Positions 1-9,565 of a stretch of DNA of 64,000 nt are shown here, piece by piece. A program made the translations under genes and the position numbers. The notes beneath the pieces were generated by a model, which had not been told where the DNA came from, made no database searches, and saw nothing but the letters and a program-made list of their open reading frames with translations. Source of the stretch: Hyphomicrobiales bacterium (GTDB lineage: Bacteria > Pseudomonadota > Alphaproteobacteria > Rhizobiales > Rhizobiaceae); assembly GCA_900473045.1 (NCBI GenBank), contig UCKS01000010.1, positions 1-64,000 on the forward strand. The letters run 5' to 3'. How positions within the stretch are numbered: position 1 is the first letter of the stretch; every line of letters starts with the position of its first letter.

Positions 1-30
1 GCCGGCATCGTCGCCTCGATTGTTGAATAA
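1..30 (+). CDS. tuf: Elongation factor Tu, 3' end only
   Basis: The first ten codons read AGIVASIVE followed by TAA, which is the conserved C-terminus of bacterial EF-Tu. EF-Tu delivers aminoacyl-tRNA to the ribosome as a GTP complex. The gene enters from the left edge, so only the tail is visible. Placement directly before rpsJ matches the usual rpsL-rpsG-fusA-tuf-rpsJ order of alphaproteobacteria, which supports the call despite the short fragment. Confidence 0.9.
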   Translation, partial: AGIVASIVE

Positions 31-70
31 CAATCGTTAGACTAGGCCGAAAGCTGCCGACGCAGAAAAG

Positions 71-104
71 GGCTACAAATGGTGCGCAAGCGCGATTTGT
101 AGCC
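71..104 (+). other. Stem-loop after tuf
   Basis: GGCTACAAAT (71-80) is perfectly complementary to ATTTGTAGCC (95-104), and the intervening bases contain a smaller GCGC/GCGC pairing (84-87 with 90-93). The result is one long, nearly continuous stem. No T-run follows, so it is not a standard intrinsic terminator; it may be an RNA processing or 3'-end stabilising element of the tuf message. Its right arm overlaps the tuf-like tail at 102-137. Confidence 0.6.
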
Positions 105-137
105 GGCGCCGGCATCGCAGCCTCCATCGTCGAGTGA
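102..137 (+). pseudogene. Second, diverged copy of the EF-Tu C-terminal tail
   Basis: Read in frame from 102, this stretch gives AGAGIAASIVE and then TGA. Nine of the ten last codons and the stop position match the real tuf end at 1-30; the peptide differs only by V to A. At the DNA level most differences are at third codon positions (tcg/tcc, att/atc, gtt/gtc, gaa/gag, taa/tga), so the two copies diverged while coding. No start codon, ribosome-binding site or upstream EF-Tu sequence is attached. It looks like the remains of a second tuf gene after deletion or recombination. Confidence 0.6.
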
Positions 138-428
138 TTGACTCGGTTGGGGAGCGGCGTTTTACAACGCCGCTTCCTTGAATATTTGCTGGTCGAAGCC
201 TGCGCCTCTAGGTGTATGCCTCTCGAATTGACGGAAGCGCGAAAAAACGTGCTTTCGTGGGCGTTCGGTCATTGTGTCGGACGCCGATTCCGTATATGTG
301 CGGGTCGAATTGCAGAAACGGACAGAGAGTGATTTGCTCTTTGTGCTCTTTGAAGCATCAGCACCCGGAAACGAATAACGAAATGCCTCACCCTGGGGCT
401 TTCGCTTACAACAACAAGGATAACTCGA
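138..428 (+). other. rpsJ upstream region (leader), no gene
   Basis: This 291-base stretch separates the tuf remnant from rpsJ. I find no convincing coding region in either direction; short open frames here have no ribosome-binding site or family resemblance. A weak promoter-like pair is visible (TTGTGT at 272-277 and TATATG at 293-298), but the 15-base spacer is too short for confidence. The S10 gene set may carry its promoter and leader regulation here. Confidence 0.4.
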
Positions 429-737
429 ATGAACGGCCAGAATATCCGTATCCGCCTCAAGGCGTTTGATCACCGGATTCTTGATGCCTCCACGCGGGAA
501 ATCGTTTCGACGGCCAAGCGCACAGGCGCTTCGGTTCGTGGTCCGGTGCCGCTTCCTACGCGGATTGAAAAGTTTACTGTCAACCGCTCGCCCCACGTGG
601 ACAAGAAGAGCCGTGAACAGTTCGAGATGCGCACCCACAAGCGCCTCCTCGATATCGTCGATCCTACGCCCCAGACTGTTGACGCGCTGATGAAGCTCGA
701 CCTCGCTGCCGGCGTAGACGTGGAAATCAAGCTTTAA
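429..737 (+). CDS. rpsJ: 30S ribosomal protein S10
   Basis: The 102-residue product ([19 protein letters not shown]...) matches S10 over its full length. S10 sits in the head of the 30S subunit and, as NusE, also takes part in transcription antitermination with NusB. AAGGA at 416-420 is the ribosome-binding site. This is the first gene of the S10 set; 151 bases separate it from rplC, a wider gap than elsewhere in the set, with no gene in it. Confidence 0.98.
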
Positions 738-888
738 AAACAAGGAAGGTACGTGGATTTCGGTCCAACGGCTTCCAAAAACGGGCGACCCCAATTTTCC
801 GGCCTTTTGGGCGGGTGATCAGGGGAGACCTTAAACCAGAGATGCAACGGGGTTCTCTCCGTGGCTAACTCTTAAGAGGAATGAACCA

Positions 889-1569
889 ATGCGTTCAGGT
901 GTGATTGCACAGAAGATTGGGATGACCCGCGTCTATAACGACGCTGGTGAGCACATCCCAGTTACAGTATTGCGGATGGAAAATGTACAAGTCGTTGCCC
1001 ATCGCACAGAAGACAAGAATGGCTACACCGCAGTTCAGCTCGGTGCAGGCCAGGCTAAAGTCAAGAACACGAGCAAGCCGTTGCGTGGTCAGTTCGCTGC
1101 CGCCAATGTAGAGCCGAAGGCCAAGGTCATCGAGTTCCGCGTATCGTCGGACAACCTGATCGATGTCGGCGCCGAGCTCACTGCAAACCATTTCGTCGCC
1201 GGCCAGCTGGTTGACGTCACCGGTACATCGTCCGGTAAGGGTTTTGCCGGTGCTATGAAGCGCCACAACTTCGGCGGTCTGCGTGCAACGCACGGCGTGT
1301 CCGTATCGCACCGTTCGCATGGTTCGACTGGTTCCAACCAGGATCCGGGCCGCGTCTGGAAGGGTAAGCGCATGGCTGGCCACATGGGTCAGACACGCAT
1401 CACCACCCAGAACCTGGAAGTGGTCTCCACCGATGAAGACCGCGGTCTGATCCTCGTCAAGGGCGCCGTACCCGGCTCCAAGGGCGCATGGATCGTCGTT
1501 CGCGACGCCATCAAGTCCGGCACTCCGGCTGACGCTCCGCGTCCTGCCGCTGTGCGCGCAGCCAAGTAA
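889..1569 (+). CDS. rplC: 50S ribosomal protein L3
   Basis: A 226-residue L3 with the expected N-terminal [16 protein letters not shown] and the central loop that reaches the peptidyl transferase centre. The residue aligned with E. coli Gln150, which PrmB methylates, is present as Gln151 in [12 protein letters not shown] short Ala/Pro-rich tail makes it somewhat longer than E. coli L3 (209). AGAGGA lies about 10 bases upstream of the ATG. L3 is an early-assembly protein of the 50S subunit. Confidence 0.98.
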   Translation: MRSGVIAQKIGMTRVYNDAGEHIPVTVLRMENVQVVAHRTEDKNGYTAVQLGAGQAKVKNTSKPLRGQFAAANVEPKAKVIEFRVSSDNLIDVGAELTANHFVAGQLVDVTGTSSGKGFAGAMKRHNFGGLRATHGVSVSHRSHGSTGSNQDPGRVWKGKRMAGHMGQTRITTQNLEVVSTDEDRGLILVKGAVPGSKGAWIVVRDAIKSGTPADAPRPAAVRAAK

Positions 1570-1581
1570 GGGGGCCAGATC

Positions 1582-2202
1582 ATGGATCTCAACGTCACCA
1601 CACTCGAGGGCAAAGAGGCCGGTAAGGTTTCCCTGTCCGACGCGATTTTCGGCCTAGAGCCGCGCGAAGATATCATTGCCCGCGTCGTTCGCTGGCAGCT
1701 TGCCAAGAAGCAGCAGGGTACGCACAAGGCAAAGGGCCGTGCAGAAATCGCACGCACCGGCGCCAAGATGTTCAAGCAGAAGGGTACGGGCCGCGCTCGT
1801 CACCATTCGGCTCGTGCTCCGCAGTTCCGCGGCGGTGGTAAGGCTCACGGCCCGGTTGTTCGCAGCCACGCCCATGACCTGCCCAAGAAGGTTCGTGCCC
1901 TCGGCCTGCGCCATGCGCTGTCCGCTAAGCTTCGTGCCGAAGAGCTGATCATCGTTGACAACCTGGTTGCTGCTGAAGCCAAGACGAAGGTGCTGACCGG
2001 CGCATTCGCAACGCTCGGCCTGACCAACGTGTTGTTCATCGGCGGCGCCGAACTGGACAGCAATTTCAAGCTCGCAGCTCAGAACATCCCGAATGTGGAC
2101 GTTCTGCCGGTGCAGGGCATCAACGTTTACGACATTCTGCGCCGCGGCAAGCTCGTGCTTTCCAAAGCTGCAGTTGAAGCTCTTGAGGAGCGGTTCAAAT
2201 GA
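1582..2202 (+). CDS. rplD: 50S ribosomal protein L4
   Basis: The 206-residue protein carries the basic L4 loop ([23 protein letters not shown], residues about 63-86) that lines the exit tunnel. In E. coli L4 also represses its own operon; whether that holds here cannot be seen. The stop overlaps the start of rplW by four bases (ATGA), implying coupled translation. Confidence 0.98.
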   Translation: MDLNVTTLEGKEAGKVSLSDAIFGLEPREDIIARVVRWQLAKKQQGTHKAKGRAEIARTGAKMFKQKGTGRARHHSARAPQFRGGGKAHGPVVRSHAHDLPKKVRALGLRHALSAKLRAEELIIVDNLVAAEAKTKVLTGAFATLGLTNVLFIGGAELDSNFKLAAQNIPNVDVLPVQGINVYDILRRGKLVLSKAAVEALEERFK

Positions 2203-2492
2203 CTGACCTTCGCCACTACGATGTGATCCTCGCTCCGTCGATCACCGAAAAGTCGACGCTGGTTTCTGAACAGAACCAGATCATCTTCAACGTCGCCAAG
2301 GATGCCTCGAAGCCTGAAATCAAGGCTGCAATCGAAGCACTGTTCGGCGTCAAGGTTACGGCTGTCAACACGCTGGTCCGCAAGGGCAAGCTGAAGCGCT
2401 TCCGTGGCTTCGCCGGCCGGCAAAAGGACGTCAAGAAGGCTATCGTCACGCTCGCTGACGGTCAGACCATCGACGTCTCAACCGGACTCTGA
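2199..2492 (+). CDS. rplW: 50S ribosomal protein L23
   Basis: A 97-residue L23 ([19 protein letters not shown]...) with the typical long loop containing [17 protein letters not shown]23 lies at the tunnel exit and docks trigger factor and SRP. The ATG overlaps the rplD stop, so it is translationally coupled. Confidence 0.98.
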   Translation: MTDLRHYDVILAPSITEKSTLVSEQNQIIFNVAKDASKPEIKAAIEALFGVKVTAVNTLVRKGKLKRFRGFAGRQKDVKKAIVTLADGQTIDVSTGL

Positions 2493-2503
2493 GGAATAGA
2501 ACA

Positions 2504-3340
2504 ATGGCATTGAAAAGTTTCAATCCGACCACCCCGAGCCAGCGCCAGCTGGTCATCGTCGACCGGTCCGGCCTGCACAAGGGCAAGCCCGTCAAGTCGC
2601 TGACCGAAGGCCTGTCCTCCAAGGGCGGCCGCAACAACACTGGCCGCATCACCGTGCGTTACCAGGGTGGCGGTCACAAGCGGACCTACCGCCTGATCGA
2701 CTTCAAGCGTCGCAAGTTCGACGTTGAAGGCACGGTCGAGCGTCTGGAATACGACCCGAACCGCACGGCGTTCATCGCGCTGATCAACTATGCGGACGGC
2801 CAGCAGGCTTACATCATCGCTCCGCAGCGTCTTGCTGCCGGCGACAAGGTGATCGCCTCGGAAAAGCAGGTTGACGTGAAGCCAGGCAACACCATGCCGC
2901 TTCAGTACATGCCGGTTGGTTCGATCGTTCACAACGTCGAGATGAAGCCAGGCAAGGGCGGTCAGATCGCTCGCTCCGCTGGCGCCTATGTTCAGCTGGT
3001 CGGTCGCGACCAGGGCATGGCGATCCTTCGCCTGTCGTCTGGCGAACAGCGCCTGGTGCACGGCTCCTGCCTTGCAACGGTCGGTGCAGTCTCCAACCCT
3101 GACCACGGCAACATCAACGACGGCAAGGCCGGTCGTTCGGTGTGGCGTGGCAAGCGTCCGCACGTTCGCGGCGTCGTCATGAACCCTGTTGACCATCCGC
3201 ACGGCGGTGGTGAAGGCCGCACCTCGGGTGGCCGTCATCCGGTTTCGCCTTGGGGTAAGCCCACCAAGGGCAAGCGTACGCGCTCGAACAAGTCGACAGA
3301 CAAGTTCATCATGCGCTCGCGTCATCAGCGTAAGAAGTAA
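2504..3340 (+). CDS. rplB: 50S ribosomal protein L2
   Basis: The full-length 278-residue L2 carries the highly conserved [15 protein letters not shown] segment near residues 225-239; the His in this region lies close to the peptidyl transferase centre. L2 is needed for subunit joining. GAGG precedes the ATG, 11 bases after rplW. Confidence 0.98.
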   Translation: MALKSFNPTTPSQRQLVIVDRSGLHKGKPVKSLTEGLSSKGGRNNTGRITVRYQGGGHKRTYRLIDFKRRKFDVEGTVERLEYDPNRTAFIALINYADGQQAYIIAPQRLAAGDKVIASEKQVDVKPGNTMPLQYMPVGSIVHNVEMKPGKGGQIARSAGAYVQLVGRDQGMAILRLSSGEQRLVHGSCLATVGAVSNPDHGNINDGKAGRSVWRGKRPHVRGVVMNPVDHPHGGGEGRTSGGRHPVSPWGKPTKGKRTRSNKSTDKFIMRSRHQRKK

Positions 3341-3355
3341 GAGAGGAAGTCTCCA

Positions 3356-3634
3356 ATGACTCGTTCAGTATGGAAAGGTCCGTTTGTTGACGGCTATCTT
3401 CTCAAGAAGGCTGAGAAGGTTCGTGAAGGCGGCCGCAACGAAGTGATCAAGATGTGGAGCCGTCGCTCCACCATCCTGCCGCAGTTCGTCGGTCTCACGT
3501 TCGGCGTCTACAACGGCAGCAAGCATGTTCCGGTCAGTGTCAACGAAGACATGATCGGTCACAAGTTCGGTGAATTCTCTCCGACCCGGACCTATTACGG
3601 TCACGGTGCGGACAAGAAGGCAAAGAGGAAGTAA
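3356..3634 (+). CDS. rpsS: 30S ribosomal protein S19
   Basis: A 92-residue S19 ([20 protein letters not shown]) with the conserved [17 protein letters not shown]-terminal part. It forms a complex with S13 in the 30S head near the A site. AGAGGAAG lies upstream of the ATG, and only two bases separate its stop from rplV. Confidence 0.98.
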   Translation: MTRSVWKGPFVDGYLLKKAEKVREGGRNEVIKMWSRRSTILPQFVGLTFGVYNGSKHVPVSVNEDMIGHKFGEFSPTRTYYGHGADKKAKRK

Positions 3635-3636
3635 TT

Positions 3637-4026
3637 ATGGGCAAGGCAAAAGCCGAACGCCGGCTGAAGGATAACGAGGCGCAGGCAATCGCGCGCACGA
3701 TCCGCGTCAGCCCCCAGAAGCTCAACCTGGTGGCTGCGATGATCCGCGGCAAGAAGGTCGACCGGGCTCTGGCCGAACTCGAGTTCTCGCGCAAGCGGAT
3801 CTCGGACACTGTCAAGAAGACGTTGGAATCTGCGATCGCAAACGCAGAGAACAACCACGATCTCGACGTCGACAGCCTGATCGTTGCCGAAGCTTACGTT
3901 GGCAAGTCCATCGTCATGAAGCGTTTCCACGCTCGTGGCCGTGGCCGTGCATCGCGCATCGAAAAGCCTTTCGCGCATCTGACGATCGTTGTTCGCGAAG
4001 TCGAAGCTAAAGGGGAGGCCGCATAA
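3637..4026 (+). CDS. rplV: 50S ribosomal protein L22
   Basis: A 129-residue L22 with the long beta-hairpin ([21 protein letters not shown]) that narrows the exit tunnel and is a known site of macrolide-resistance changes. The stop and the rpsC start share one base (TAATG). Confidence 0.98.
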   Translation: MGKAKAERRLKDNEAQAIARTIRVSPQKLNLVAAMIRGKKVDRALAELEFSRKRISDTVKKTLESAIANAENNHDLDVDSLIVAEAYVGKSIVMKRFHARGRGRASRIEKPFAHLTIVVREVEAKGEAA

Positions 4027-4739
4027 TGGGTCAGAAGATCAATCCAGTCGGCTTCCGCCTCGGCATCAACCGTACCTGGGATAGCCGCTGGTTCGCGGAC
4101 AACGCAGAATACGGTCAGCTTCTTCACGAAGACCTGAAGATCCGTGCCTACATCATGGAAGAGCTGAAGCAGGCCGGTATCGCCAAGGTGGTTATCGAGC
4201 GTCCGCACAAGAAGTGCCGCGTCACGATCCACTCGGCTCGCCCGGGCCTGATCATCGGCAAGAAGGGCGCAGACATCGAAAAGCTGCGCAAGAAGATCGG
4301 CGAGATGACCAAGTCGGAAACGCACCTCAACATTGTTGAAGTGCGCAAGCCGGAAGTTGACTCGACGCTCGTCGCCCAGTCGATCGCTCAGCAGCTCGAA
4401 CGCCGCGTGGCTTTCCGCCGTGCGATGAAGCGTGCCGTTCAGTCCGCAATGCGTCTTGGCGCCGAAGGCATCAAGATCACCTGCGGTGGCCGTCTCGGCG
4501 GTGCTGAAATCGCGCGTACCGAATGGTACCGTGAAGGCCGCGTGCCGTTGCACACGCTTCGCGCCGACATCGACTACGGTGTGGCTGAAGCCAAGACCGC
4601 GTTCGGTATTTGCGGCATCAAGGTCTGGATTTTCAAGGGCGAAATCCTCGAACACGATCCGATGGCTTCCGAGCGTCGTTCGTCCGAGGCAGATGCCCAG
4701 GGCCCCAGCAGCAACAACCGTCGTCGCGAAAACGCGTAA
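4026..4739 (+). CDS. rpsC: 30S ribosomal protein S3
   Basis: A 237-residue S3 with the KH domain signature [18 protein letters not shown] (about residues 75-92) and the C-terminal RNA-binding domain. S3 lies at the mRNA entry channel and contributes to the ribosomal helicase activity. A basic, Asn/Arg-rich tail (SSNNRRREN) closes the protein. It overlaps rplV by one base. Confidence 0.98.
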   Translation: MGQKINPVGFRLGINRTWDSRWFADNAEYGQLLHEDLKIRAYIMEELKQAGIAKVVIERPHKKCRVTIHSARPGLIIGKKGADIEKLRKKIGEMTKSETHLNIVEVRKPEVDSTLVAQSIAQQLERRVAFRRAMKRAVQSAMRLGAEGIKITCGGRLGGAEIARTEWYREGRVPLHTLRADIDYGVAEAKTAFGICGIKVWIFKGEILEHDPMASERRSSEADAQGPSSNNRRRENA

Positions 4740-4777
4740 CAGTCGTTCCTGGCAGCTAATATCGGAGAATTAAAAAA

Positions 4778-5191
4778 ATGTTGCAGCCAAAGCGCACTAA
4801 GTACCGCAAGCAGTTCAAGGGACGCATCAAGGGCGTTGCCAAGGGCGGTTCCGACCTTGCTTTCGGTGAATTCGGCCTGAAGTCTCAGGAGCCGAACCGC
4901 GTAAACGCACGCGAGATCGAAGCGGCCCGCCGCGCGATCACCCGTCACATGAAACGTGCCGGCCGCGTATGGATCCGCGTATTCCCAGACGTACCGGTCA
5001 CGGCGAAGCCGACCGAAGTCCGCATGGGTAAAGGTAAGGGTTCGGTTGAATATTGGGCTTGCAAGGTCAAGCCCGGCCGAATGATGTTCGAAATCGACGG
5101 CGTCAGCGAAGAACTCGCCCGCGAGGCGCTTCGCCTTGGTGCTGCGAAACTCTCTGTCAAGACGCGCTTCGTTCAGCGCATTGCAGAGTAA
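4778..5191 (+). CDS. rplP: 50S ribosomal protein L16
   Basis: A 137-residue L16 beginning [16 protein letters not shown]. The Arg hydroxylated by YcfD in E. coli falls in the conserved segment [23 protein letters not shown]16 helps shape the A site. GGAGAA lies upstream of the start. Confidence 0.98.
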   Translation: MLQPKRTKYRKQFKGRIKGVAKGGSDLAFGEFGLKSQEPNRVNAREIEAARRAITRHMKRAGRVWIRVFPDVPVTAKPTEVRMGKGKGSVEYWACKVKPGRMMFEIDGVSEELAREALRLGAAKLSVKTRFVQRIAE

Positions 5192-5204
5192 GGAGTAAAG
5201 CCCA

Positions 5205-5405
5205 ATGAAAGCCGATACCATCCGCGCGCTCAGCGCCGATCAGCTCAACGAAGAGCTCGCCAAGCTGAAGAAAGAGCAGTTCAACCTGCGCTTCCAGAAG
5301 GCCACAGGCCAGCTCGAAAAGTCGTCGCGCATCAATGAAGTCCGCAAGGGCATTGCGCGCGTCAAAACCATTGCCCGCCAGAAGGCGGCAGAAGCCAAGG
5401 CTTAA
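5205..5405 (+). CDS. rpmC: 50S ribosomal protein L29
   Basis: A 66-residue, almost entirely alpha-helical protein ([23 protein letters not shown]) typical of L29, which sits by the tunnel exit next to L23. AAGGAG precedes the ATG. It is 13 bases from rplP. Confidence 0.97.
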   Translation: MKADTIRALSADQLNEELAKLKKEQFNLRFQKATGQLEKSSRINEVRKGIARVKTIARQKAAEAKA

Positions 5406-5417
5406 GGATCTAAGAAT

Positions 5418-5654
5418 ATGCCAAAACGCATTCTGCAGGGCACAGTCGTCAGCGACAAGAACGATAAGACCGTCGTGGTCCGTGTCGAGCGTCGTTTCGC
5501 GCACCCGATCTTCCAGAAGACCGTTCGCCGGTCCAAGAAGTACAAGGCGCATGACGAGAACAACCAGTACAAGGTCGGCGATCAGGTTTCCATCGAGGAA
5601 TGCGCGCCGATTTCCAAGGACAAGACCTGGACGGTGGTTGCCGTACAGGCCTAA
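5418..5654 (+). CDS. rpsQ: 30S ribosomal protein S17
   Basis: A 78-residue S17 ([21 protein letters not shown]) with an OB-fold core that binds 16S rRNA early in assembly. It is the last gene of the S10 set; a 239-base gap with a terminator-like stem-loop follows before rplN. Confidence 0.97.
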   Translation: MPKRILQGTVVSDKNDKTVVVRVERRFAHPIFQKTVRRSKKYKAHDENNQYKVGDQVSIEECAPISKDKTWTVVAVQA

Positions 5655-5714
5655 TTCTTAAGAGTTTCGCATCCGGCCCTTGCGTCGGCTGCGGAAATCT
5701 GTATGAAGCAGCGC

Positions 5715-5747
5715 AAGGACGCTCGACTACGAGCGTTCTTTTGCTTT
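5715..5747 (+). terminator. Terminator-like stem-loop between rpsQ and rplN
   Basis: AAGGACGCTCG (5715-5725) pairs with CGAGCGTTCTT (5730-5740) around a 4-base loop, with one G-T wobble, and TTGCTTT follows. This is an intrinsic-terminator architecture at the junction of the S10 and spc sets. The rest of the 239-base gap (5655-5893) shows no gene. Confidence 0.6.
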
Positions 5748-5893
5748 GAGCGCACGGAAGGTCCTGTTTCGGGAAACCACCCTGGCAATGATCGATCCCG
5801 CGCGAGAACAGAAATTTAGAAGCTGGAACAGGGGGCCCTCAATCTGATGAGGTTGGCCCAACCGGTCCGGTCACAACAAGAAGGCGACCTGAC

Positions 5894-6262
5894 ATGATTC
5901 AGATGCAAACAAACCTCGACGTGGCGGATAATTCCGGCGCACGTCGTGTCATGTGCATCAAGGTGCTGGGCGGCTCCAAGCGCAAGTACGCTTCGGTCGG
6001 CGACATTATCGTCGTTTCGATCAAGGAAGCTATTCCGCGCGGCCGCGTCAAGAAGGGTGATGTGATGAAGGCGGTTGTCGTTCGCACAGCCAAGGACATC
6101 CGTCGTCCAGACGGCAGCGTCATCCGGTTCGATAACAACGCAGCTGTTCTTATCGACAACAAGAAAGAGCCGATCGGCACCCGTATCTTCGGACCGGTTC
6201 CGCGCGAACTTCGCGCCAAGAACCACATGAAGATCATCTCGCTGGCTCCAGAAGTGCTGTAA
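5894..6262 (+). CDS. rplN: 50S ribosomal protein L14
   Basis: A 122-residue L14 starting [16 protein letters not shown], one of the most conserved ribosomal proteins; it forms an inter-subunit bridge and is the docking site of the silencing factor RsfS. It is the first gene of the spc set and is preceded by a long gap, so it may have its own promoter. Confidence 0.98.
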   Translation: MIQMQTNLDVADNSGARRVMCIKVLGGSKRKYASVGDIIVVSIKEAIPRGRVKKGDVMKAVVVRTAKDIRRPDGSVIRFDNNAAVLIDNKKEPIGTRIFGPVPRELRAKNHMKIISLAPEVL

Positions 6263-6274
6263 GGAGCGATTGAG

Positions 6275-6586
6275 ATGCAAAAGATTCGCAAGGGCGACAA
6301 AGTCGTCGTATTGACCGGCAAAGACAAGGGTCGTTCTGGGGAAGTTCTCCAGGTTCTGCCTAAGGAAGACCGGGCCGTTGTGCGTGGCGTAAACATGGTG
6401 AAGCGTCACCAGCGCCAGACCCAGGCCCAGGAAGCCGGTATCATCAACAAGGAAGCGTCGATTCATCTGTCGAATCTCGCGATCGCCGATCCGCAGGACG
6501 GCAAGCCGACCCGCGTCGGTTTCAAGATCGACGGCGACAAGAAGGTTCGCGTTGCAAAGCGTTCGGGAGTGTCGATCGATGGCTGA
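6275..6586 (+). CDS. rplX: 50S ribosomal protein L24
   Basis: A 103-residue L24 with the N-terminal KOW motif ([22 protein letters not shown], residues about 6-27). It starts 50S assembly by binding the 5' domain of 23S rRNA. Its end overlaps the start of rplE by eight bases. Confidence 0.98.
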   Translation: MQKIRKGDKVVVLTGKDKGRSGEVLQVLPKEDRAVVRGVNMVKRHQRQTQAQEAGIINKEASIHLSNLAIADPQDGKPTRVGFKIDGDKKVRVAKRSGVSIDG

Positions 6587-7139
6587 CGCTAAGAAGTACG
6601 AGCCGCGGCTCAAGGTCGATTACGTCGAGCGAATCACCAAGGCGATGCAGGAGAAGTTCTCCTATGCAAACGTCATGCAGATCCCGCGCCTCGACAAGAT
6701 CGTGATCAACATGGGTGTTGGCGAATCGACGGCTGACTCGAAGAAGCCAACGGTTGCTGCAGCAGACCTCGCAGCGATTGCCGGCCAGAAGCCGGTCATC
6801 ACTAAGGCCCGCACCTCCATCGCCGGCTTCAAGCTGCGCGAAGGTATGCCGATCGGCGCAAAGGTTACCCTGCGCGGCGTTCGCATGTACGAATTCCTGG
6901 ACCGCCTGATCAACATCGCGCTTCCGCGCGTTCGAGATTTCCGCGGCCTGAATCCGAAGAGCTTTGACGGCCGTGGCAACTTCGCCATGGGTGTCAAGGA
7001 ACACATTGTGTTCCCGGAGATCAACTACGACAAGGTTGATCAGATGTGGGGCATGGACATCATCGTTTGCACGACGGCAACGAACGACGACGAAGCACGC
7101 GCTCTGCTCACAGAGTTCAACTTCCCGTTTCGCCAGTAA
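6579..7139 (+). CDS. rplE: 50S ribosomal protein L5
   Basis: The start was placed at ATG 6579 ([15 protein letters not shown]), giving 186 residues. An in-frame ATG further upstream at 6552 would only add residues overlapping L24. L5 binds 5S rRNA and contacts the P-site tRNA. The eight-base overlap with rplX points to coupled translation. Confidence 0.97.
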   Translation: MADAKKYEPRLKVDYVERITKAMQEKFSYANVMQIPRLDKIVINMGVGESTADSKKPTVAAADLAAIAGQKPVITKARTSIAGFKLREGMPIGAKVTLRGVRMYEFLDRLINIALPRVRDFRGLNPKSFDGRGNFAMGVKEHIVFPEINYDKVDQMWGMDIIVCTTATNDDEARALLTEFNFPFRQ

Positions 7140-7170
7140 GCCGTAACGACAAGCAGAAGGATTAAGTTGA

Positions 7171-7476
7171 ATGGCGAAGACGAGCGCAATTGAAAAGAAC
7201 AATCGCCGCCGTAAGTCGGTTGCCCAGGAAGCGTCCAAGCGCGCTGCCCTGAAGGCAACCATCATGAACCAGTCTCTTCCGATCGAAGAGCGTTTCAAGG
7301 CTACTCTGAAGCTGGCCAGCCTCCCGCGTGACGGCTCCAAGACCCGCGTTCGCAACCGTTGCGAAGTCACGGGTCGTCCGCGCGCATATTATCGCAAACT
7401 CAAGATGTCGCGTATTGCGCTTCGTGAACTTGGCAATTTCGGCAAGGTGCCGGGTATTGTTAAGTCGAGCTGGTAA
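7171..7476 (+). CDS. rpsN: 30S ribosomal protein S14 (zinc-free form)
   Basis: A 101-residue S14. There are no CxxC pairs, so it is the longer, zinc-independent type; the conserved C-terminus [19 protein letters not shown] is intact. It sits in the 30S head. AGAAGGA lies upstream of the ATG. Confidence 0.98.
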   Translation: MAKTSAIEKNNRRRKSVAQEASKRAALKATIMNQSLPIEERFKATLKLASLPRDGSKTRVRNRCEVTGRPRAYYRKLKMSRIALRELGNFGKVPGIVKSSW

Positions 7477-7488
7477 GGAGACGGGTAC

Positions 7489-7887
7489 ATGGCAATGACT
7501 GATCCGCTGGGCGATATGCTCACACGTATCCGCAACGGTGCTGCCCGCCGCAAGTCGAGTGTTTCCACTCCGGCTTCCAAGCTGCGCGCACGCGTCCTCG
7601 ATGTCCTTCAGGCTGAAGGCTACATCCGCGGCTATTCTGAAACCGAATTTGGTAACGGCAAGGCCGAGATCAACATCGAACTGAAATACTACGAAGGTGC
7701 GTCGGTGATCCGTGAGATCGGCCGCGTATCGAAGCCGGGCCGCCGAGTTTATGTCTCGGTCAAGTCCATTCCGCAGGTCGCGAACGGTCTCGGTATCACT
7801 ATCCTTTCGACTCCGAAGGGTGTGATGGCCGATCATCAGGCACGCGAACAGAACGTTGGTGGCGAGGTTCTCTGCTCCGTATTCTAA
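7489..7887 (+). CDS. rpsH: 30S ribosomal protein S8
   Basis: A 132-residue S8 ([25 protein letters not shown]) with the conserved C-terminal [13 protein letters not shown]. It binds the 16S central domain and in E. coli represses the spc operon through rplE mRNA; no equivalent site can be recognised here by eye. Confidence 0.98.
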   Translation: MAMTDPLGDMLTRIRNGAARRKSSVSTPASKLRARVLDVLQAEGYIRGYSETEFGNGKAEINIELKYYEGASVIREIGRVSKPGRRVYVSVKSIPQVANGLGITILSTPKGVMADHQAREQNVGGEVLCSVF

Positions 7888-7930
7888 TACGGTAGCAGTG
7901 ATCTCCATAACGGACAGACAGGTTTGAAAT

Positions 7931-8467
7931 ATGTCTCGTATCGGTAAAAAGCCCGTTCCGGTTCCTGCAGGTGTCACAGCCACGGTTAATGGCCAGACAG
8001 TGACTGCAAAGGGCCCGAAAGGCGAACTCTTCTTCGTTGCTAACGACGAAGTCGTCGTAAAGCTGGAAGACAACAACGCGGTGTCGGTGACCCCCGTTGA
8101 TCAGTCCAAGGATGCTCGTTCCAAGTGGGGCATGTCCCGCACGATGATCGAAAACATCTTCAAGGGCGTCAAGGACGGTTACGAGCGCAAGCTCGAAATC
8201 AACGGCGTTGGTTATCGCGCGTCGCTTCAGGGCAAGAACCTGCAGCTGGCACTCGGTTTCAGCCACGACGTGGTCTATCAGACTCCTGAAGGCATCTCGA
8301 TTGCTGTGCCGAAGCCGACGGAAATCGTCGTCACCGGCATCAACAAGCAGCAGGTCGGCCAGGTCGCGGCAGAAATCCGCGAATACCGTGGCCCCGAGCC
8401 CTACAAGGGCAAGGGCGTCAAGTATGCTGGTGAGCGGATTGTCCGCAAAGAAGGCAAGAAGAAGTAA
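7931..8467 (+). CDS. rplF: 50S ribosomal protein L6
   Basis: A 178-residue L6 with the two repeated alpha/beta domains and the C-terminal signature [14 protein letters not shown]. It sits near the factor-binding site. The start MSRIGKKPV is the family standard. Confidence 0.98.
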   Translation: MSRIGKKPVPVPAGVTATVNGQTVTAKGPKGELFFVANDEVVVKLEDNNAVSVTPVDQSKDARSKWGMSRTMIENIFKGVKDGYERKLEINGVGYRASLQGKNLQLALGFSHDVVYQTPEGISIAVPKPTEIVVTGINKQQVGQVAAEIREYRGPEPYKGKGVKYAGERIVRKEGKKK

Positions 8468-8479
8468 GGATCACGCGAA

Positions 8480-8842
8480 ATGGCTACAAGGAAAGATACA
8501 CTTGTGCGCCGCGCCAGCCGCGTGCGCCGTCAAGTCAAGGCAGTGGCCAATGGCCGTCTGCGCCTGTCCGTTCATCGCTCGTCGAAGAACATCTACGCAC
8601 AGGTTATCGATGATGTTGCTGGCAAGACCGTTGCGTCTGCCTCGACACTCGACACGGATCTGCGTCCGTCCCTTAAGACGGGCGCTGACACGGCAGCAGC
8701 TGCTGCCGTTGGCAAGCTCCTTGCAGAGCGCGCCTCGAAGGCTGGTGTCAAGGACGTTGTCTTTGACCGTGGCGCCTTCATCTATCACGGCCGCGTCAAG
8801 GCGCTCGCCGAGGCAGCCCGCGAGGGTGGCCTGAACTTCTAA
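8480..8842 (+). CDS. rplR: 50S ribosomal protein L18
   Basis: A 120-residue L18 that binds 5S rRNA together with L5. Conserved features are [18 protein letters not shown] and the C-terminal [25 protein letters not shown] strong terminator-type stem-loop lies in the 140 bases before rpsE. Confidence 0.98.
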   Translation: MATRKDTLVRRASRVRRQVKAVANGRLRLSVHRSSKNIYAQVIDDVAGKTVASASTLDTDLRPSLKTGADTAAAAAVGKLLAERASKAGVKDVVFDRGAFIYHGRVKALAEAAREGGLNF

Positions 8843-8899
8843 GATGATATCCGTCCGGGCTTGCCTGGGCGGATCATCGAACCGCTTTTCATAAAGCGC

Positions 8900-8938
8900 G
8901 TCGCTTCCGCTCCCTCGAAGGGGCGGGGCGACTTTTTT
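8900..8938 (+). terminator. Strong intrinsic terminator between rplR and rpsE
   Basis: GTCGC (8900-8904) pairs with GCGAC (8928-8932), and inside it CCGCTCC (8907-8913) pairs with GGGGCGG (8920-8926, one G-T), leaving a 6-base loop. TTTTTT (8933-8938) follows at once. This is a textbook intrinsic terminator placed inside the spc gene set. A second stem-loop (GATGAT...ATCATC, about 8843-8879) precedes it. Confidence 0.7.
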
Positions 8939-8982
8939 GTCAATCTGCCGATTGCACCCGGAAAAGAAAAAGGAAAAGGACA

Positions 8983-9552
8983 ATGGCACAAGAAAAAAGA
9001 GGTTCTCGCGATGATCGCCAGAACCGCGAGGAGCGCGACAGCGAATTCGTTGACAAGCTCGTAGCAATCAACCGCGTCGCAAAAGTCGTCAAGGGCGGCC
9101 GTCGTTTCGGCTTTGCTGCTCTCGTCGTCGTCGGCGACCAGAAGGGCCGCGTTGGCTTCGGTCATGGCAAGGCACGTGAAGTGCCTGAAGCCATCCGCAA
9201 GGCCACCGAAGCTGCCAAGCGCGAACTGATTTTCGTTCCGCTGCGCTCGGGTCGTACGCTTCATCACGACGTTCATGGCCGTCACGGCGCAGGCAAGGTT
9301 CTGCTGCGTGCTGCCAAGGCCGGTACCGGTATCATTGCCGGTGGTCCGATGCGCGCCGTTTTCGAAACGCTCGGCATGCACGACGTTGTTGCGAAGTCGA
9401 CTGGTTCTTCGAACCCGTACAACATGATTCGCGCCACGTTCGACGCCCTGAAGAGCCAGATGCACCCGAAGGATATCGCAGCTCAGCGCGGCATGAAGTA
9501 TGCCACTCTGCAGAGCCGCCGCGTATCCGCCGGCGTTGCTTCCGAAGAATAA
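8983..9552 (+). CDS. rpsE: 30S ribosomal protein S5
   Basis: A 189-residue S5 with the N-terminal double-stranded-RNA-binding-like domain ([23 protein letters not shown]) and the C-terminal domain. It acts in decoding accuracy and mRNA unwinding. AAAGGAAAAGGA upstream of the ATG is a strong ribosome-binding site, which fits independent translation after the terminator-like stem-loop. Confidence 0.98.
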   Translation: MAQEKRGSRDDRQNREERDSEFVDKLVAINRVAKVVKGGRRFGFAALVVVGDQKGRVGFGHGKAREVPEAIRKATEAAKRELIFVPLRSGRTLHHDVHGRHGAGKVLLRAAKAGTGIIAGGPMRAVFETLGMHDVVAKSTGSSNPYNMIRATFDALKSQMHPKDIAAQRGMKYATLQSRRVSAGVASEE

Positions 9553-9565
9553 GGGAGCCTGAACA

